A stretch of DNA of 64,000 nt, taken from NCBI RefSeq assembly GCF_027580225.2, contig NC_073341.2:13508501-13572500 (forward strand), written 5' to 3'. This DNA is from Misgurnus anguillicaudatus. Lineage: Eukaryota; Chordata; Actinopteri; Cypriniformes; Cobitidae. The number at the start of each line of letters is the position of its first letter. Positions within the stretch are counted from its first letter, which is position 1. The notes under the pieces are model-generated. The model had not been told where the DNA came from. It saw nothing but the letters and a program-made list of their open reading frames with translations, and made no database searches. The position numbers and the translations under genes were made by a program. Below, one piece after another: positions 35,014 to 46,753 of this stretch.

Positions 35014-36353
35014 TTCACCTTGACAAAAACAACATGAGTAATCGATATTCAATTTAAACCATTCCAACACATGTTTAACTGGGTAAATTATATGAACTAT
35101 TTTAAAAGAAACTTATTTTATTTTAATATTAATAAAAATTACTACTGTTCGCCAAGCATTGAGCCAAATCACCTTTCCGAAAACAGAAGAAAAAACTAGC
35201 TGGAGATAAACAATTCTATTAAAATTGGTTTTATTTGTGATTCTGTTTTGCAATATATGTATATCTTCAATAAATATTGTACTCTTAATGTCAAGAGTCA
35301 ATCCTGCAATGTATTTCTAAAAAGAGTCAATACCTTTTGGGGACCGCATCCATCACAATAGCAAATTCCTTGGGTTTAATTGCTATTTTAAATTTTTCAA
35401 AAAATGTCTTATACAATTCCATCTTTATTTAGTACCTGACTAACTAGTATAATATTATTTTCATACCATTGATTAAATAATTTTTTGTTGTTGTTTCAAA
35501 TGTAAAATCTTCTAGGGGAAAAGTTGTGTTTGTAGGCCAAAGTACAAGCCAAGTGAGCTTGTTTATGGAAATGAATGAGTTTAGGGGGGCGTGCACACCT
35601 AGGGTTGCCAACCGCTCCGTATAATACGGAATCGTCCCGTATTTGACACATAAAATTCTTGTTCCATATTGAACTGATACGGAACGCAGTTTGTTCCGTA
35701 TTTAATGAAAATTAATTCAGTGCAAATACATGACAGACACATAGCTTATAATATGTCAGCCATGAACGAAGACCGTGTCATTTGTATAAGAAAACCCTGA
35801 CGGTGCAGTAATTTCTCCCTGTTTGTCTATGATCAGCGTGGAGTTTTTAACATCTTGCAGCCCCATCAGGGAATGCCCTTTTAATTGGTCGTTTCAGTCA
35901 TTGTGATGTCACGTATCATAGCAACGATGACGACAAGTGACAACAGCGGGAAATGTAAAAATGACTGCATCCGAGCAGCCGATCGAAAAAGAAACGAGCA
36001 CAAAAATATCAACCTGATCTCACGAATTTCCGTGGCATAGTAACAGAATTTTTTGCTCATTTTTCCGTGGCATTCTCACGGATCTCCGCATATTTCCGTG
36101 GCCCTGCCACGGACTTTCTTTTCCGTGGCATTCTCACGGATTGGTTACTCAACTGTTTTGTCCTATTTTCTTACCATTGTCGCGATACCGTCTGTGGGCG
36201 TGCTAGGCCAAACATTGTAGCAGCATCGACTTAGGACTCTATTTGCCTTTCCTGTTTGAAAAAAAAGGTGTAGTATCACTCCCTGTATGTCACTGAAGTA
36301 ATATATTGTTGAAGGAAATTGTTCTCTGCTGCCAGTCTGCAGATCTGAGCTAA
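35014..36353. other. Non-coding repeats: CTAGGGTTGCCAACCG start and TTCCGTGGCATTCTCACGGA units
   Basis: No gene. At about 35600 a repeat terminus CTAGGGTTGCCAACCG is followed by CCGTATAATACGGAATCGTC palindromes. At 36020-36145 three units of TTCCGTGGCATTCTCACGGA and variants form small hairpins. 36240-36361 continues past the hAT element into 38591, so it is the interrupted left part of the sequence there. Confidence 0.55.
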
Positions 36354-36361
36354 GGGCTCTG

Positions 36362-38590
36362 CAGGCCCGGCTGCAGGATGAAATGACTGAGGGGGCATGT
36401 GAAATTGTTGAGGGGGCTTAACTTTATACCATCAATGATACACTGAGATCTTGCTTTGAAAAGACATATTTTTAAATGCAGCAGTCAATAAAACACTCCA
36501 TATGCAACTGCACAGCACAGGTAACCAGAAACTCACTAATGATGATAGAGCATGAGATATTATTTGATAGACTAGTAAGCAGGGCTTGACATTAACTTTT
36601 TTGCTCACCAGCCAAAGTGGCTAGTTTTTTTCCAAAGCTACTAGCCACTCAGAATTTTCACTGTCCACAATTTTGTTGCTGGTAAAATACATTTTTTATG
36701 ATTAAACTTGACTTAATCATAAAATGACTTTAATTCGAGCAAATTTACTTGGTTTAGCTATATTAGATGCAGATTGAATTTCAAATGCAGTGTGCCCACC
36801 CAAATTAAGACTACATTTATTAGCTGGTATATACCACGTATATTAGTATAGATCATATCATATATTTAGGTGCATGAAAAACATGCTAGTAAGGCATAAA
36901 TAGGTTAGCTTTAAATTAATATATTAAAAGTGGAGCAGGGGTGTATAAGATTAACTGAAAAAATAAACACAAAACCCCTCGACAACCACTTTAAATATTT
37001 ATTAACAGCAGTAAATACTGTCAAGAAATGTAGGCTATATGATTTTTACTCTCAACTTGTTTATGCAGATTGCATTTTATATGCTTGATCATGGTTTCTG
37101 TTAAAAGTGATTTAAGACTTTTAATGACAAATGTCGAGAGGGAATTATTGTTGTCCAAAGTAGCCTACATTAAAATGATGCTCGAACCTCTTAGCTGGCG
37201 GGTTTCCTTTGATTTCGTGTGCATTCAGGTATGCGCTATGAATTTCTCTCCGCACGCAATTTATATCTCTTCAATCACTTCCATGCACTTGTTTTATTTC
37301 CCGAAGTGTTTATGCGCTCAGACTGCGTCCTCTTGTGCATTTGCAAATCCATCAGCTCGCGTGCGCGCTCTGGAAGGTGGCCCTTTGGTCCGCAACGCTC
37401 CGCTGATCGCGCGCGCGTCTCAACCAACGGTCTCTCTTTGTTGCGCTGGGTGCAGAGTGCTCATGGGAGTTGTAGTTACGGGTTTCGCATTGCGCATTGT
37501 TTATCATTTCGCATAACTTTTAAGAAAACTCCAATTAAAAAATTTTATTCAACCTGCCAAAGTGGCTAGTGGGATTGGCTGTCTTACCCGCCACAGCCGA
37601 AATCTACCCGCATTTGGCGGGTGTTAATGGCAAGCCCTGCTATAAGTGTGGATTAAGAATGTTTAAAATCTCTAGCCTGGTGGTCAGGACATGAATGGAT
37701 CAAATCAGCAGATTTGCAAAAGGTTTATTTATCTCCACATATAAATTAAAATTAGCAGGGTAACTGTGCAGTATACCGCATTATATAGCTTATGTCCTAT
37801 GTGATTTCCATATAGACGAGAGTATTAAACGGCAATAAACGTCTGCAATAAATATCCTAACATTATTTCTCAAAACTTTGATTATTCCGCATATGATTTG
37901 AATATTAGACGAGAGAATTTATATAATGCCAATGGACGTCTCACACTGTTAACCGCAAGTTTAAATAAAAAGTGGATAAAACATTATTATATTTGGTCAT
38001 ATTAAGCTTTATATGACAAAAATGATATTTAAAGGAAATTTATTCTTACAGTTATTCAAAGATGCACAAATTATTCCATATAGCCTATTATTTCCTGCAC
38101 GTTTGTCTCTGGCCTCGCTCTGTTATGTAATAGCTGCTTAACACGCGTCGGCAAAATATTATTATTTGAAAATATTTTTTATTTATTATTTGCAAATTAT
38201 GATCTTATTTGAATAGATTTTTATTGCTGCTTCCACAGACATTAGGGTGTATTTTACAAACTAAAGGCTATTGTTTTACCAGTGCTTATGTGTTTTTAAA
38301 TGTCTGAATTCTAAAATAAACATTATGAGGTTGAAAACACTAGTGTTGATATATGACAGCGCTGAGCTCGTCCGTCTGGCTTAGCGTCAACCAACGCGAA
38401 AGACGTTTGAATCTGGCAGTAATGTCACTGAACATTCAAAATCCTGTATGGGGATAAGGTTAAATTATTATTTAACTCAAAAGGATGAAAATTTTATTTG
38501 TAACCATTAATACAAAAATAAAACAGAGGGGGCACAAATCAGATCTGAGGGGGCAATGCCCCCTTTTGCCCCCTTGTGGCGCCGGGCCTG
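36362..38590. mobile_element. hAT element with TSD GGGCTCTG
   Basis: The left end CAGGCCCGGCTGCAGGATG and right-end complement CAGGCCCGGCGCCACAAGG are inverted repeats. GAGGGGGCA motifs lie inside both ends. GGGCTCTG is exact at 36354-36361 and 38591-38598. A second hAT is nested at 36580-37639. No transposase. Confidence 0.9.
36580..37639. mobile_element. hAT element nested in the 36.4-38.6 kb element
   Basis: Ends CAGGGCTTGACATTAAC and the complement of CAGGGCTTGCCATTAAC. The GCCAAAGTGGCTAGT block is present near both ends (left about 36613, right about 37556). The TSD is CTAGTAAG at 36572-36579 and CTATAAG at 37640-37646, i.e. one base lost. Overlapping ORFs of 116 and 148 codons inside it have no domain and low-complexity GC-rich parts; I regard them as chance. 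Confidence 0.82.
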
Positions 38591-38764
38591 GGGCTCTGTG
38601 TCGACGTGGGGCTGTTCCACTACGTGCTGGGAAGTCACGTCAAAGTGTTCATCAGAAGTCTGTCCTAGTGAAGAAGACTAGAATTTTGCTGTGTGCCTAC
38701 ACGTTCTCTCCAGCCACCTGAGTCTCGAAGAGCCCAAGCCTGGGCGTACGTACTATCTACTTGC

Positions 38765-39540
38765 CTGTGAGTTAAATCCATGTAAAGCTAAAAGCTTAGT
38801 GTGCTCACCTCTATACCTACCTGTACGCCCAAAGCCCCAAACCCAGTGTACTCAACTGTATACCTACCTGTACGCCCAAAGCCCCAACCCCAGTGTACTC
38901 ACCTGTATACTTACAAGTACGTCCAAAGCTAAAAGCCTAGTGTACTCACCTGTATACTTACCTGTATGCCAAAGCCCCAAACCCAGTGTATTCACCTGTA
39001 TACCTACCTGTATGCCCAAAGCCCAAGTCCAGTGTATTCACTTGTAAATCTACCTGTACGCCCAAAGCCCCAATCCCAGTGTACTCACCTGTATACTTAC
39101 CAGTACATCCAAAGCTAAAAGCCTAGTGTACTCACCTGTATACCTACCTGTATGCCAAAGCCCCAAACCCAGTGTACTCACCTGTATACCTACCTGTACG
39201 CCCAAAGCCCAAGTCCAGTGTACTCCCATGTATACCTACCTGTAAACCTGAGGTCCCAAACCCAGCGTACCTACCTGTACACCTTCTGGACACTTACAGC
39301 TCCCAACTCAGTGTACTCACCTGTATACCTTCTGGACGCCTACAGCTCCAAGCTCAGTGTACCCACCTGTATACCTTCTGGACGCTTACAGCTCCCAACT
39401 CAGTGTACCCACCTGTATACCTTCTGGACGCTTACAGCTCCCAACTCAGTGTACCCACCTGTATACCTTCTGGACGCTTACAGCTCCCAGTAGTGGAACC
39501 ATCTGTAAACCTTCTGGACGCCCAAAGCCCCAAGCCCAGG
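38765..39540. repeat. Minisatellite with 46- and 47-bp units
   Basis: The first part uses a 47-bp unit with GCCCCAAACCCAGTGTACTC and CTGTATACCTACCTGTACG; from about 39290 a 46-bp unit with CAGCTCCCAACTCAGTGTAC and TATACCTTCTGGACGC takes over. Because neither length is a multiple of three, all three forward frames stay open for several hundred bases and yield repetitive pseudo-proteins of 80-150 residues. A degenerate relative lies at 24.06-24.31 kb. Confidence 0.9.
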
Positions 39541-39847
39541 GTACCTACCTGTTTCACTTACCTGTGTACTTACCTATATGTGTTCCTTCTGAGTCCAGGA
39601 AGAGAGGCTGAAAGAATCCGCCTGCGGTTTACCTGAGACACGAAGAAAGAGAGAAAGCCGAGAGTACTTAACTGCAATTCACGTGTGGACTAAGAGAGAG
39701 GGAGACCAAGTTCGGACGACTTACCTGTCGGTCCCCGTGAGAGAATCAGAAGTGACTCGGATCTCAATCCCCAAGTTCCAGAGCCACACTTATTTTAAGA
39801 ATCCCTCCCCTTCCACTTAACCTTATTTTAATAAATAAATCTTGCTG

Positions 39848-40084
39848 GGGCGGTTTCCCGGACAGGGATTATACTAGTCCTAGACTAAAATAAATTTAAG
39901 AGCTGTCCAAACTGAAAACAACTTGCACTTACATATCTTAAAATACATCAGTGCCCTTTGTTTTGCCTCAAAATGCACACAAGTAATGTTTTTAGTAAGA
40001 CATGTTTGTTAAAACTTATTATATTTCCTAATTAAACCAAGGCCTAATCCTGGCTTAAGCTAATCTCTGTCCGGGAAACCACCC
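39848..40084. mobile_element. 237-bp inverted-repeat element (GGGCGGTTTCCCGGACAG ends)
   Basis: GGGCGGTTTCCCGGACAGGG at the left and the complement of GGGTGGTTTCCCGGACAGAG at the right form near-perfect termini; ATTA.CTAGTCCTAG and AAGGCCTAATCCTGG extend the pairing. Non-coding and inserted in the LTR-like sequence. No clear TSD. Confidence 0.75.
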
Positions 40085-40269
40085 AGTTATATTTTATTCC
40101 TCCTTGTCTGTTTGGTCATTGGGGCATTTTGGGACCTCCTCGGGGTGGAAACTTAGGGAGGAGCATGACGCACGATAAGGGTGATCCGCTTCGACCTGTG
40201 ACACATTATAAACAGGCAATGATCATCAGTATAACTAAGACTTGTCTCCCTACCTCCTTACCAGAGCTG

Positions 40270-40600
40270 AGGCCTTCCACTGATCGATGAACTCTTCCTG
40301 GTTTACTGTACCTGTTGCTGGGTCTAAAGGAGAAGGGTCTAGGGGATCGTTTCAATATTCATCAGTCCACAGTCAGCAGGATTATAAAAACCTGGGTCAA
40401 TTTTTTTGTGTACTTAACTGGGTGCTGTCAGAATATGGATGTATCCCAAAGAGATTCGAGCCACAATGCCGAGTGAGTTCTGCAAATACTCTGACACTTA
40501 AGTTATCATTGACTATTTAGCTGAAATGTCAAACAACTTTATCTTTACTCTTACCGAGTGAGATGTTTTCACAGTATATATTCCACACTACCCTAAAAAA
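40270..40600 (+). pseudogene. DDE_Tnp_4-type transposase fragment (HTH region)
   Basis: Across two or three frames the sequence reads PLIDELFLVYCT, then GLKEKGLGDRF and STVSRIIKTWVNFF, the helix-turn-helix that precedes the catalytic domain in ISL2EU and PIF/Harbinger-like transposases. It continues with ATMPSEFCKYSDT, a stop, and VIIDYLAEMSNN, which aligns with the usual MP..F..YPDT.VIID.TE block around the first catalytic Asp. At least two frameshifts and one stop are present. No terminal repeats were assigned to it. Confidence 0.68.
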
Positions 40601-41569
40601 ACAGTGGCGGGTGTGTCACACATGGTGCTGTTACTTTTGTGTCCTCATTGTATTCTGGTTTTATCAGTGACAAAGAATTGTTCCGGCCAGGCTTGTGCAG
40701 AATTCAGAATTGAATTGAGAATGACTCCTGAATTCCAATTCAATTCTTGAATTTGAATTAATGTCAAAAACAAGATCTAGAATTACAATTAAAATTTGAA
40801 TTAAAGGAAGCAGAATTGCAATTCAATAGAAATTCTAAGAAATTCATATACATGTTATACAGTAAGTGAAGTGTTAAAAATGAAGCTTTCAGTATATGTC
40901 AGATATGATTGCATTACATATTCTATAAATTACATTAGTTTGAACTACTTGTACATATTACATTAAGAGGAAATATTTTCCCCCAGCAATTAATGTTAAA
41001 AACTCTAGTCACATAACAAATAATTAAGTTTCTTAATGGAACACATCTTTTGCGGCGGTTTTTGTGTGGGCATATCGGTGGGCACCCCTGGCCGCTCTGT
41101 GGGTTTCACGTCTTTGTAAATGAAAGTTTAATGCATTTTAGGAAGGATTGTTCCTGTGCACCTATAAACCCATTACAGAGGTGGGAGGTGATACAAGAAA
41201 CACCCAAAAATTCTCGGGGCAGCCGCATATGTCAAAATTTCAGTCAAAACTGTTCTATTTCATCATAAACAATCTGAAAACAGGGCTTTAAGTGTAAAAT
41301 ACCGAACTTGTCCTTTAACTTTTGTATTCATGAAAACATCAAAATTTCAAAGTGGCTTGTTCAGTACATATTTCTATGTAGCTCCACGTAGCTTCCTCAG
41401 TCCCCCCCTCCATCGCTAGCAAATTGGTCTGACCCAACAAAACCACAGCATGCCCGAATCCATAGATGGGTTGCTCGGCGACGTCATCACTGCTTGCGTG
41501 CGCAACCAAGAGGCAGAAAGAAGAGACGTGCATTGTGTTGTAGGCTAGTAGCGGTGTCTGTAAGTCAAA
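40601..41569. other. Non-coding, repeat-derived
   Basis: At about 40690 an end-like CAGGCTTGTGCAGAATTCAG starts a block of AATTCAATT-rich palindromes. No supported ORF. Confidence 0.5.
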
Positions 41570-41640
41570 ATGCCAAGGAGTTGTTGCGTGGGTAATAGTA
41601 CCAACAGAGCCAGTGCTGAGTGCCTGATGTTAACATACCA
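41570..41640 (+). pseudogene. THAP-domain start of a transposase gene (fragment)
   Basis: ATG at 41570 opens MPRSCCVGNSTNRASAEC, matching the N-terminus of THAP proteins (M-P-R-x-C then C). Homology is lost after about 25 codons. THAP domains bind DNA in several fish transposases including ISL2EU, P and Kolobok types. A fragment only. Confidence 0.5.
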
Positions 41641-42374
41641 GCAGATTATAATAATTATAATTCATACATGTATCACAGTAACACTGCAAAAATAAAGACA
41701 GAAAAACAGATCCAACTAAAATCAAGTTTTATTTATATACAAACAATAAAGAACGCTTCAATAATAAGGTTGTTGCAGTAGCGGACCAGCTCACCAATCG
41801 GGCTTTCTGCCTCCTGGATGCGCGCGCACCCTGTAATGTTTGTAAACCGGCAACCCGTCTATATGCACAAATGATTGATAATATTATTAAACTTTAAATA
41901 GAATTACATTAAAAAATCTTTTAAATACATGCAAAATAAATACTCCATAAGTCACATGACCCGTACAACGAATGAGCTGGTAAAAAGTATACAAAAGTTT
42001 GAAAACTATTGAGAAGCTGCAAATATGTGTGTAGGCAACTCTTCAAATATCTTTTCGGTCCCGGTGATTTGAAATTGTGCAAACGACAACATTTTCAAGG
42101 CATTTGAGAAGGCAAGAGTGGATCCAATCTCCCAAATTAACGCTCGTCTGAGAAATGGAGTTTTGGATTATGTTAAGATTCGGCAGCATGGGCGTAGTGT
42201 GTGTAAGGCTGGCAGCCTTCTCCTGCCAAGGCACGGACTCCTTGATACGTGATTAAGATTCGATTTTTAATTTCCACACACATCACTATCTGAAAGGCAG
42301 CTGTTTCTGCTGCTTTTACATAAAATGCTCACAACTGCTCAAAACAGTTTTCTCTGTTCCAAAATTCAAACAGC
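41641..42374. other. Non-coding
   Basis: No supported gene. A minus-strand frame at 42043-42234 (63 codons) has no recognisable motif. Confidence 0.5.
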
Positions 42375-42621
42375 GGCTGTTTCTCAAACAGAAGGCTGGA
42401 TCCTTCGGAGGTCGCATATGCAGGCTGCATACGTCACCAAGCCTGGTTTATTTCAGTTAACTGAGCATTGCATTCACAGGTCATACGCATACTACAAAAA
42501 TGAATGATTAATTAAGTATAATAGTAAACATTATAGCTGATAAAATTCTGAAATAAGACCGTTTTTATGACGTGTGCAGCCTGCAAATGCGAGGATACGG
42601 CCCTCCGTTTGAGAAACGGCC
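42375..42621. mobile_element. MITE with GGCYGTTTCTCAAAC termini
   Basis: GGCTGTTTCTCAAACAGAAG at the left and the complement of GGCCGTTTCTCAAACGGAGG at the right continue as inverted repeats for about 55 bp, up to TGCAGGCTGCAYACGTCA. Non-coding. Related termini (GCCATTTCTCA / GGCCGTTTCTCA) bound the element at 55.13-55.44 kb. Confidence 0.75.
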
Positions 42622-44484
42622 AATCAGAAATCCTGGCGTCACCAACAACAGAGCAGCTGTGGGAATGCTGTGAGTAAGCCCAAAAATTAAGTTATTATTT
42701 TCTTATATTCTTTCATAGACAAAGGCTATACAAGTAATACATTACAGTGTTTTTAAATCTAACTGTGATTACGTTAATTAAAAATAAATAAATATTCAAT
42801 CTTATGCATATTGTTATGACACATATCCGGTATACGCTTTAAAAAAAAACGCGGGGAATGCGCGTAAAGTTAGGTTAATATTAACTCTTGCAGGCAGCCA
42901 ACATTTACAAACATGGACATATACGCACATATTTCAAGATGGATTAGAACAACAACAACGCGTCAAATTCAAGTTTGCAGTCAACATAACAACATACAAC
43001 ATAGCATTAAAGTTTGAAGACATCATTAACACATATGATGATTCAGCAGGGCCAAACGCAGGATTTTGCTTCATGAGGTAAGGCAATGGATATTTATTAT
43101 TATTGGCTGCCATGCCAAATCACCCATACACTATACCTGCTTTATTTTAAAAGTAACATTAAACGCATCACAAAATGTGAGGATGCCTGAAAGAAAACCT
43201 GCAATTTCTGACTGGTCCACTAGTCGGCGTTTAAATCGCGGCGCTGCAAAAGACTTTGTTTATACCCACTGTGCTTTGTTGAATGGTCTCATTCTCACTA
43301 GTTAACGTGAGATGAGTAGTAACTGCAGGAAGTTTGCTTTATATTGGATTTCCACAACAATGTTAGTGAGTAAATCTACTGAAATGGCCACCATAGGTGA
43401 TGTGTAAAGTACGCAGAGGTTTGTCGTTTGTCATAGTTACAATAAAAAACAATGGCTTCTGAACATCTTTGCCAAGCGCAAACCAGTACAGAAATCAATA
43501 AATTATTGGGGAGGGTCATGCATTTTTTCACAATCATTTTGGAGGGTCAAAGAAAATGTATTGCAGGCGAAGGGAGGGTCATGTCTTTTGTGTCAACAGA
43601 TCTCAAAACTCCTCCGGCGGCCCCTCAAAAAAATAACTTAGTGCTCTTCAAAATATTTTGTGTTAAGCAGAAGCAGCAAAGGTTTAAAACAACTTAAGTG
43701 TGATGAAAAAAAAAATGGGTTAACAACAATTGCAACCTTTTTTTTGCAGTAACAAATGTACTTTGGCATATAGGAGAGAGCTGGGCACAACCTAACACTT
43801 TTTTGTTTTGGCTCAATCATTCAAAAACTATTTGAGTTTGAATTATTATATTTTTACACAAGCAACACACACATCTCTGCCACAAATGAACATTTGAAGT
43901 TTGTTTCAATTACTTATTATTCTTGGACAACCACACCAAACGTGACAGAAGTGCAAACGTTACAACTCACCCCATAGGTGGGGTCAGTTGTAACAGGCAG
44001 GGGGTTAGTTGCAACACTTTAAATACAAATTAAATATATTTCAATACTATTCTGTCTATATACTTGAAGTGGATATTGTTTATATATCTGTCTATAAAAG
44101 ACACGTATCCACACTGTATTCATTCATCCAGCCCTTTTCTAACAATAGTTCAATTATAACAAATACAAATGTCTAAATATGTGAGAAAAAGCAGCACAAT
44201 TATGACATAACATTTTTTATATGTGACCCAGTCTGTAATAATCATACTACAGTTCAAATAATGAGATAATGAGCATCAAAGTCTGATTTTAGCCATTAAT
44301 TTCATTATGATTTCAATCTTTGACGTGACCTTATTCAATCAATATTAAAGATATTAACAAAAATAAATTTGACAAACGATTTTTGATAAGACAGCAAGTT
44401 TATTTTGTTGGCAGCCAGCAATCATTCGTGTGCAGCCTATTTAAAACAACGGCAAAAATTACGCTAACGTTAGCTCTTACAATT
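42622..44484. other. Non-coding, with dispersed repeats
   Basis: No gene is supported. GGGGAGGGTCATG motifs at 43500-43585 and GGGGTCAGTTGTAAC near 43980 look like dispersed repeats. 44.28-44.39 kb is the inverted counterpart of 22.51-22.62 kb. Confidence 0.5.
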
Positions 44485-44510
44485 AACCCTGCTGGGTCAA
44501 AATATTTTCA

Positions 44511-45007
44511 AGCCCAACAAAAATAAGAGTGGCTTTCACTGAATGCTGAAGTGCTATGGTGCATTTTAAGATATGTACAGTCCATGTAGCTCTTCACATT
44601 AGGGCACTTGATCTCAACCAGTCCAAAAGGGGTCTGTGTGGATGCATCATAAATTAATCTGATGAGACATTAGGCCAAGGGGCATCAGAGTGGATAATGA
44701 GGCCACAGGGTCTGTAGTTGACATTTTTATCCTGGAGTACTCAACTGCAGCCTCAAACTTCATATATGCTCTTTTCATTTCGGTGGTCTGCTTTGTTCCT
44801 TTGAGGATTCTTTCAGCAAGAGACAGCTAACTCCCCTGAAAAAACACACCTCTCTGTAATGTAAAGAGGTGATTGTAGGGCTATGTAGCTGATGCCAGGC
44901 CATGTCCAGTGTAACAATCAAGCTCTTAAGGTAGTGCACATAAGCACACATTCTGTAGGGTCAAGCCTGTACTCATCAAGAGGCAGTGGTGGGTAAGGTG
45001 GACAATC
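44511..45007 (-). pseudogene. YqaJ-like (lambda exonuclease-type) nuclease fragment
   Basis: On the minus strand, from right to left: CPPYPPLPLDEYRLDPTECV (about 45007-44948), LSLAERILKGTKQTTEMKR (about 44826-44770), then after a frameshift PCGLIIHSDAPW..VSSD, and TPFGLVEIKCPNVKSY. The phrases (H)PDAPW..ASPDG and GLVEIKCP are the Asp and Glu-x-Lys catalytic blocks of YqaJ/lambda exonuclease family nucleases. In fish such genes are carried by DNA transposons; I recall an association with ISL2EU elements that also encode THAP-DDE transposases. Several stops and frameshifts make it a pseudogene. Confidence 0.75.
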
Positions 45008-46032
45008 TTGGTTTTGTTATGACCTTCAGTCATTTATTGTATTTCTGTGCTGCCCTCTTGTGTCTCCTCTCTGTATTTGACATTTGTTTTCAGAAAGGCG
45101 GTTCTTTGAGTTAATGTGATGAAGGTTGTGATTGGTCATTATCTCCACCTGTTCCAGAAAAAAGGACTGCCTGGAACACTGATTCAGGCCTTTGCTGCCA
45201 TTGTGATTACTTTGTTTGTGCTATGCTTTTGTATTAGTCTTTCTTATGTCCTCTAAGTATAAATCTAAATTTGTTAATTGTTGAGAGTCCTAGCAGAGAG
45301 AAAGGATTGTAAGTATGTGTTCAGAGTGTGTTAAGCCAGTGATTTTGTTTTATTTTGTTTTGTTTACTATTTGATAGATTTGTTTGTGCTTGACCCATGC
45401 CTGATATTGACTACGATTACGGATTCTGGTTTTGTTAGCCAGATAATTTTATACACTTTTATTAAATATCTACCAACATATTGTGACAAGGTATGTATGG
45501 GGATCGACACCATTTATTTTGAATCTTTATTATATAGGTTTTTTTTTGTTGAGAAAGGGAGTTAGGTAAGTAATGCTTATGTTTTATTTTCTTTCATTTT
45601 GGTTTAAGTAAGAGAGAAGTATTTTGAAGAAGATTGTTTAGTTTATTATTTTGGCCTTGTCCTCCCCTGAAACCTAAATCATTTTGGGCGACTTCATTGG
45701 AATTATAGGCTGCAGCTAAGAAAGTAAACTTCCCTTTTGTACCAAGCCAAACCCTGTCTCCACAAGGGTCTAATCTTCACATAGTTGCTACTAAAGGTTT
45801 CTCGGTGATTGCAAAGTCTTGAATGTGTCTTTAATCTGCAGCAAAGAGATGTGAATAGGGTCCCCAACCAAACCCTTGCAGAGTGTACTTCTATAAAAGA
45901 CACTAATAGTGAAAAAGTTAAAGGCAGCAACATTCATGCACTGACAAGTAAATATGTTCAAAAAACAGTTTAATCAGTTTGTTGCAATAAGTGTACAGCA
46001 GGGGCTTTCAACATTACCACAGGGGACAGCAT
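45008..46032. other. Non-coding; possible LTR-like block at 45.0-45.5 kb
   Basis: A stretch from TGTTATGACC (45015) to TTGTGACA (45486) has LTR-like ends, but there is no TSD and no partner copy. No gene is supported. Confidence 0.4.
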
Positions 46033-46040
46033 GTCTTATA

Positions 46041-46565
46041 CTAGCCTGGTCCAACCAGACTCTCGTACATTCATTTCATTTGTACAGAGAGTCTGGCCAC
46101 GCTCCATTGCAAAGCATTACTTCCATTAAGGATGGTCCTCTGTTGAAATTTAAAACTATTGGATCTGCCCAGAGTCACTCAGGATCTGCCATAGACGATC
46201 GCTAACGTGTGGTCGTGACATATATCATGTGCCGAAACCGGCCGGAAACAACAAGTCCAAATATTCAGAACAAAAAAACTTAGCAAACCTGGTTCTTGCT
46301 CCGGCTTTAACTTCTGTATATTCGGCAGTTTTGCAACAACGAACCGAATAGCTTTTCTCACATCTTTCTCCGCTGCCATTACTGAACTACAACTCAAACT
46401 GACACACAACCTCAACGTCATTGTTCTTAGCCACCCCACTCTGTTCGCTGATTGGACCTGCAGATTTTTGCAGTAGAAAACGAAACTCTACACAGCAGTC
46501 CCAGACGTAGTACTGAAACGAAATGAAAATTAAGCAGAAGCACGTAGGAGGGCAGAGCCAGGCTA
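46041..46565. mobile_element. MITE with CTAGCCTGG ends and 8-bp TSD GTCTTATA
   Basis: CTAGCCTGGTCCAACCAGAC at the left and the complement of TAGCCTGGCTCTGCCCTCC at the right. GTCTTATA is exact at 46033-46040 and 46566-46573. Short ORFs on the minus strand (46179-46647) cross the element and have no domain. Confidence 0.85.
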
Positions 46566-46753
46566 GTCTTATACCGCCTATGGTAATGTTTAATTTAGTG
46601 GGGAAAAGGCTGTTGTAGATTGTCATATAAAACAAAATAATACCCAATCAGAAAACAAGCTAACAGAAAGTGTGTTCACGCCTTCTACACAACTTCATTC
46701 TTTTCCCACTTTCCCCAATTCTCTGTAAAAAAAACATCACAGCCTTAACTTAC

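Noticed and set aside
37070..37569. Two overlapping ORFs (148 and 116 codons)
   Set aside because: They lie inside a nested hAT element, share no motif with known proteins and overlap each other in different frames.
38765..39540. CRISPR-like array
   Set aside because: Units are contiguous tandem repeats without unique spacers, in a vertebrate genome.
38691..39636. Overlapping forward ORFs of 84-154 codons with PKPQTQC and TFWTLTAPN repeats
   Set aside because: They are translations of a 46/47-bp minisatellite in several frames; no start context, domain or frame preference.
45015..45486. LTR with TGTTATGACC..TTGTGACA ends
   Set aside because: No target duplication and no second copy; kept only as a remark in the region entry.
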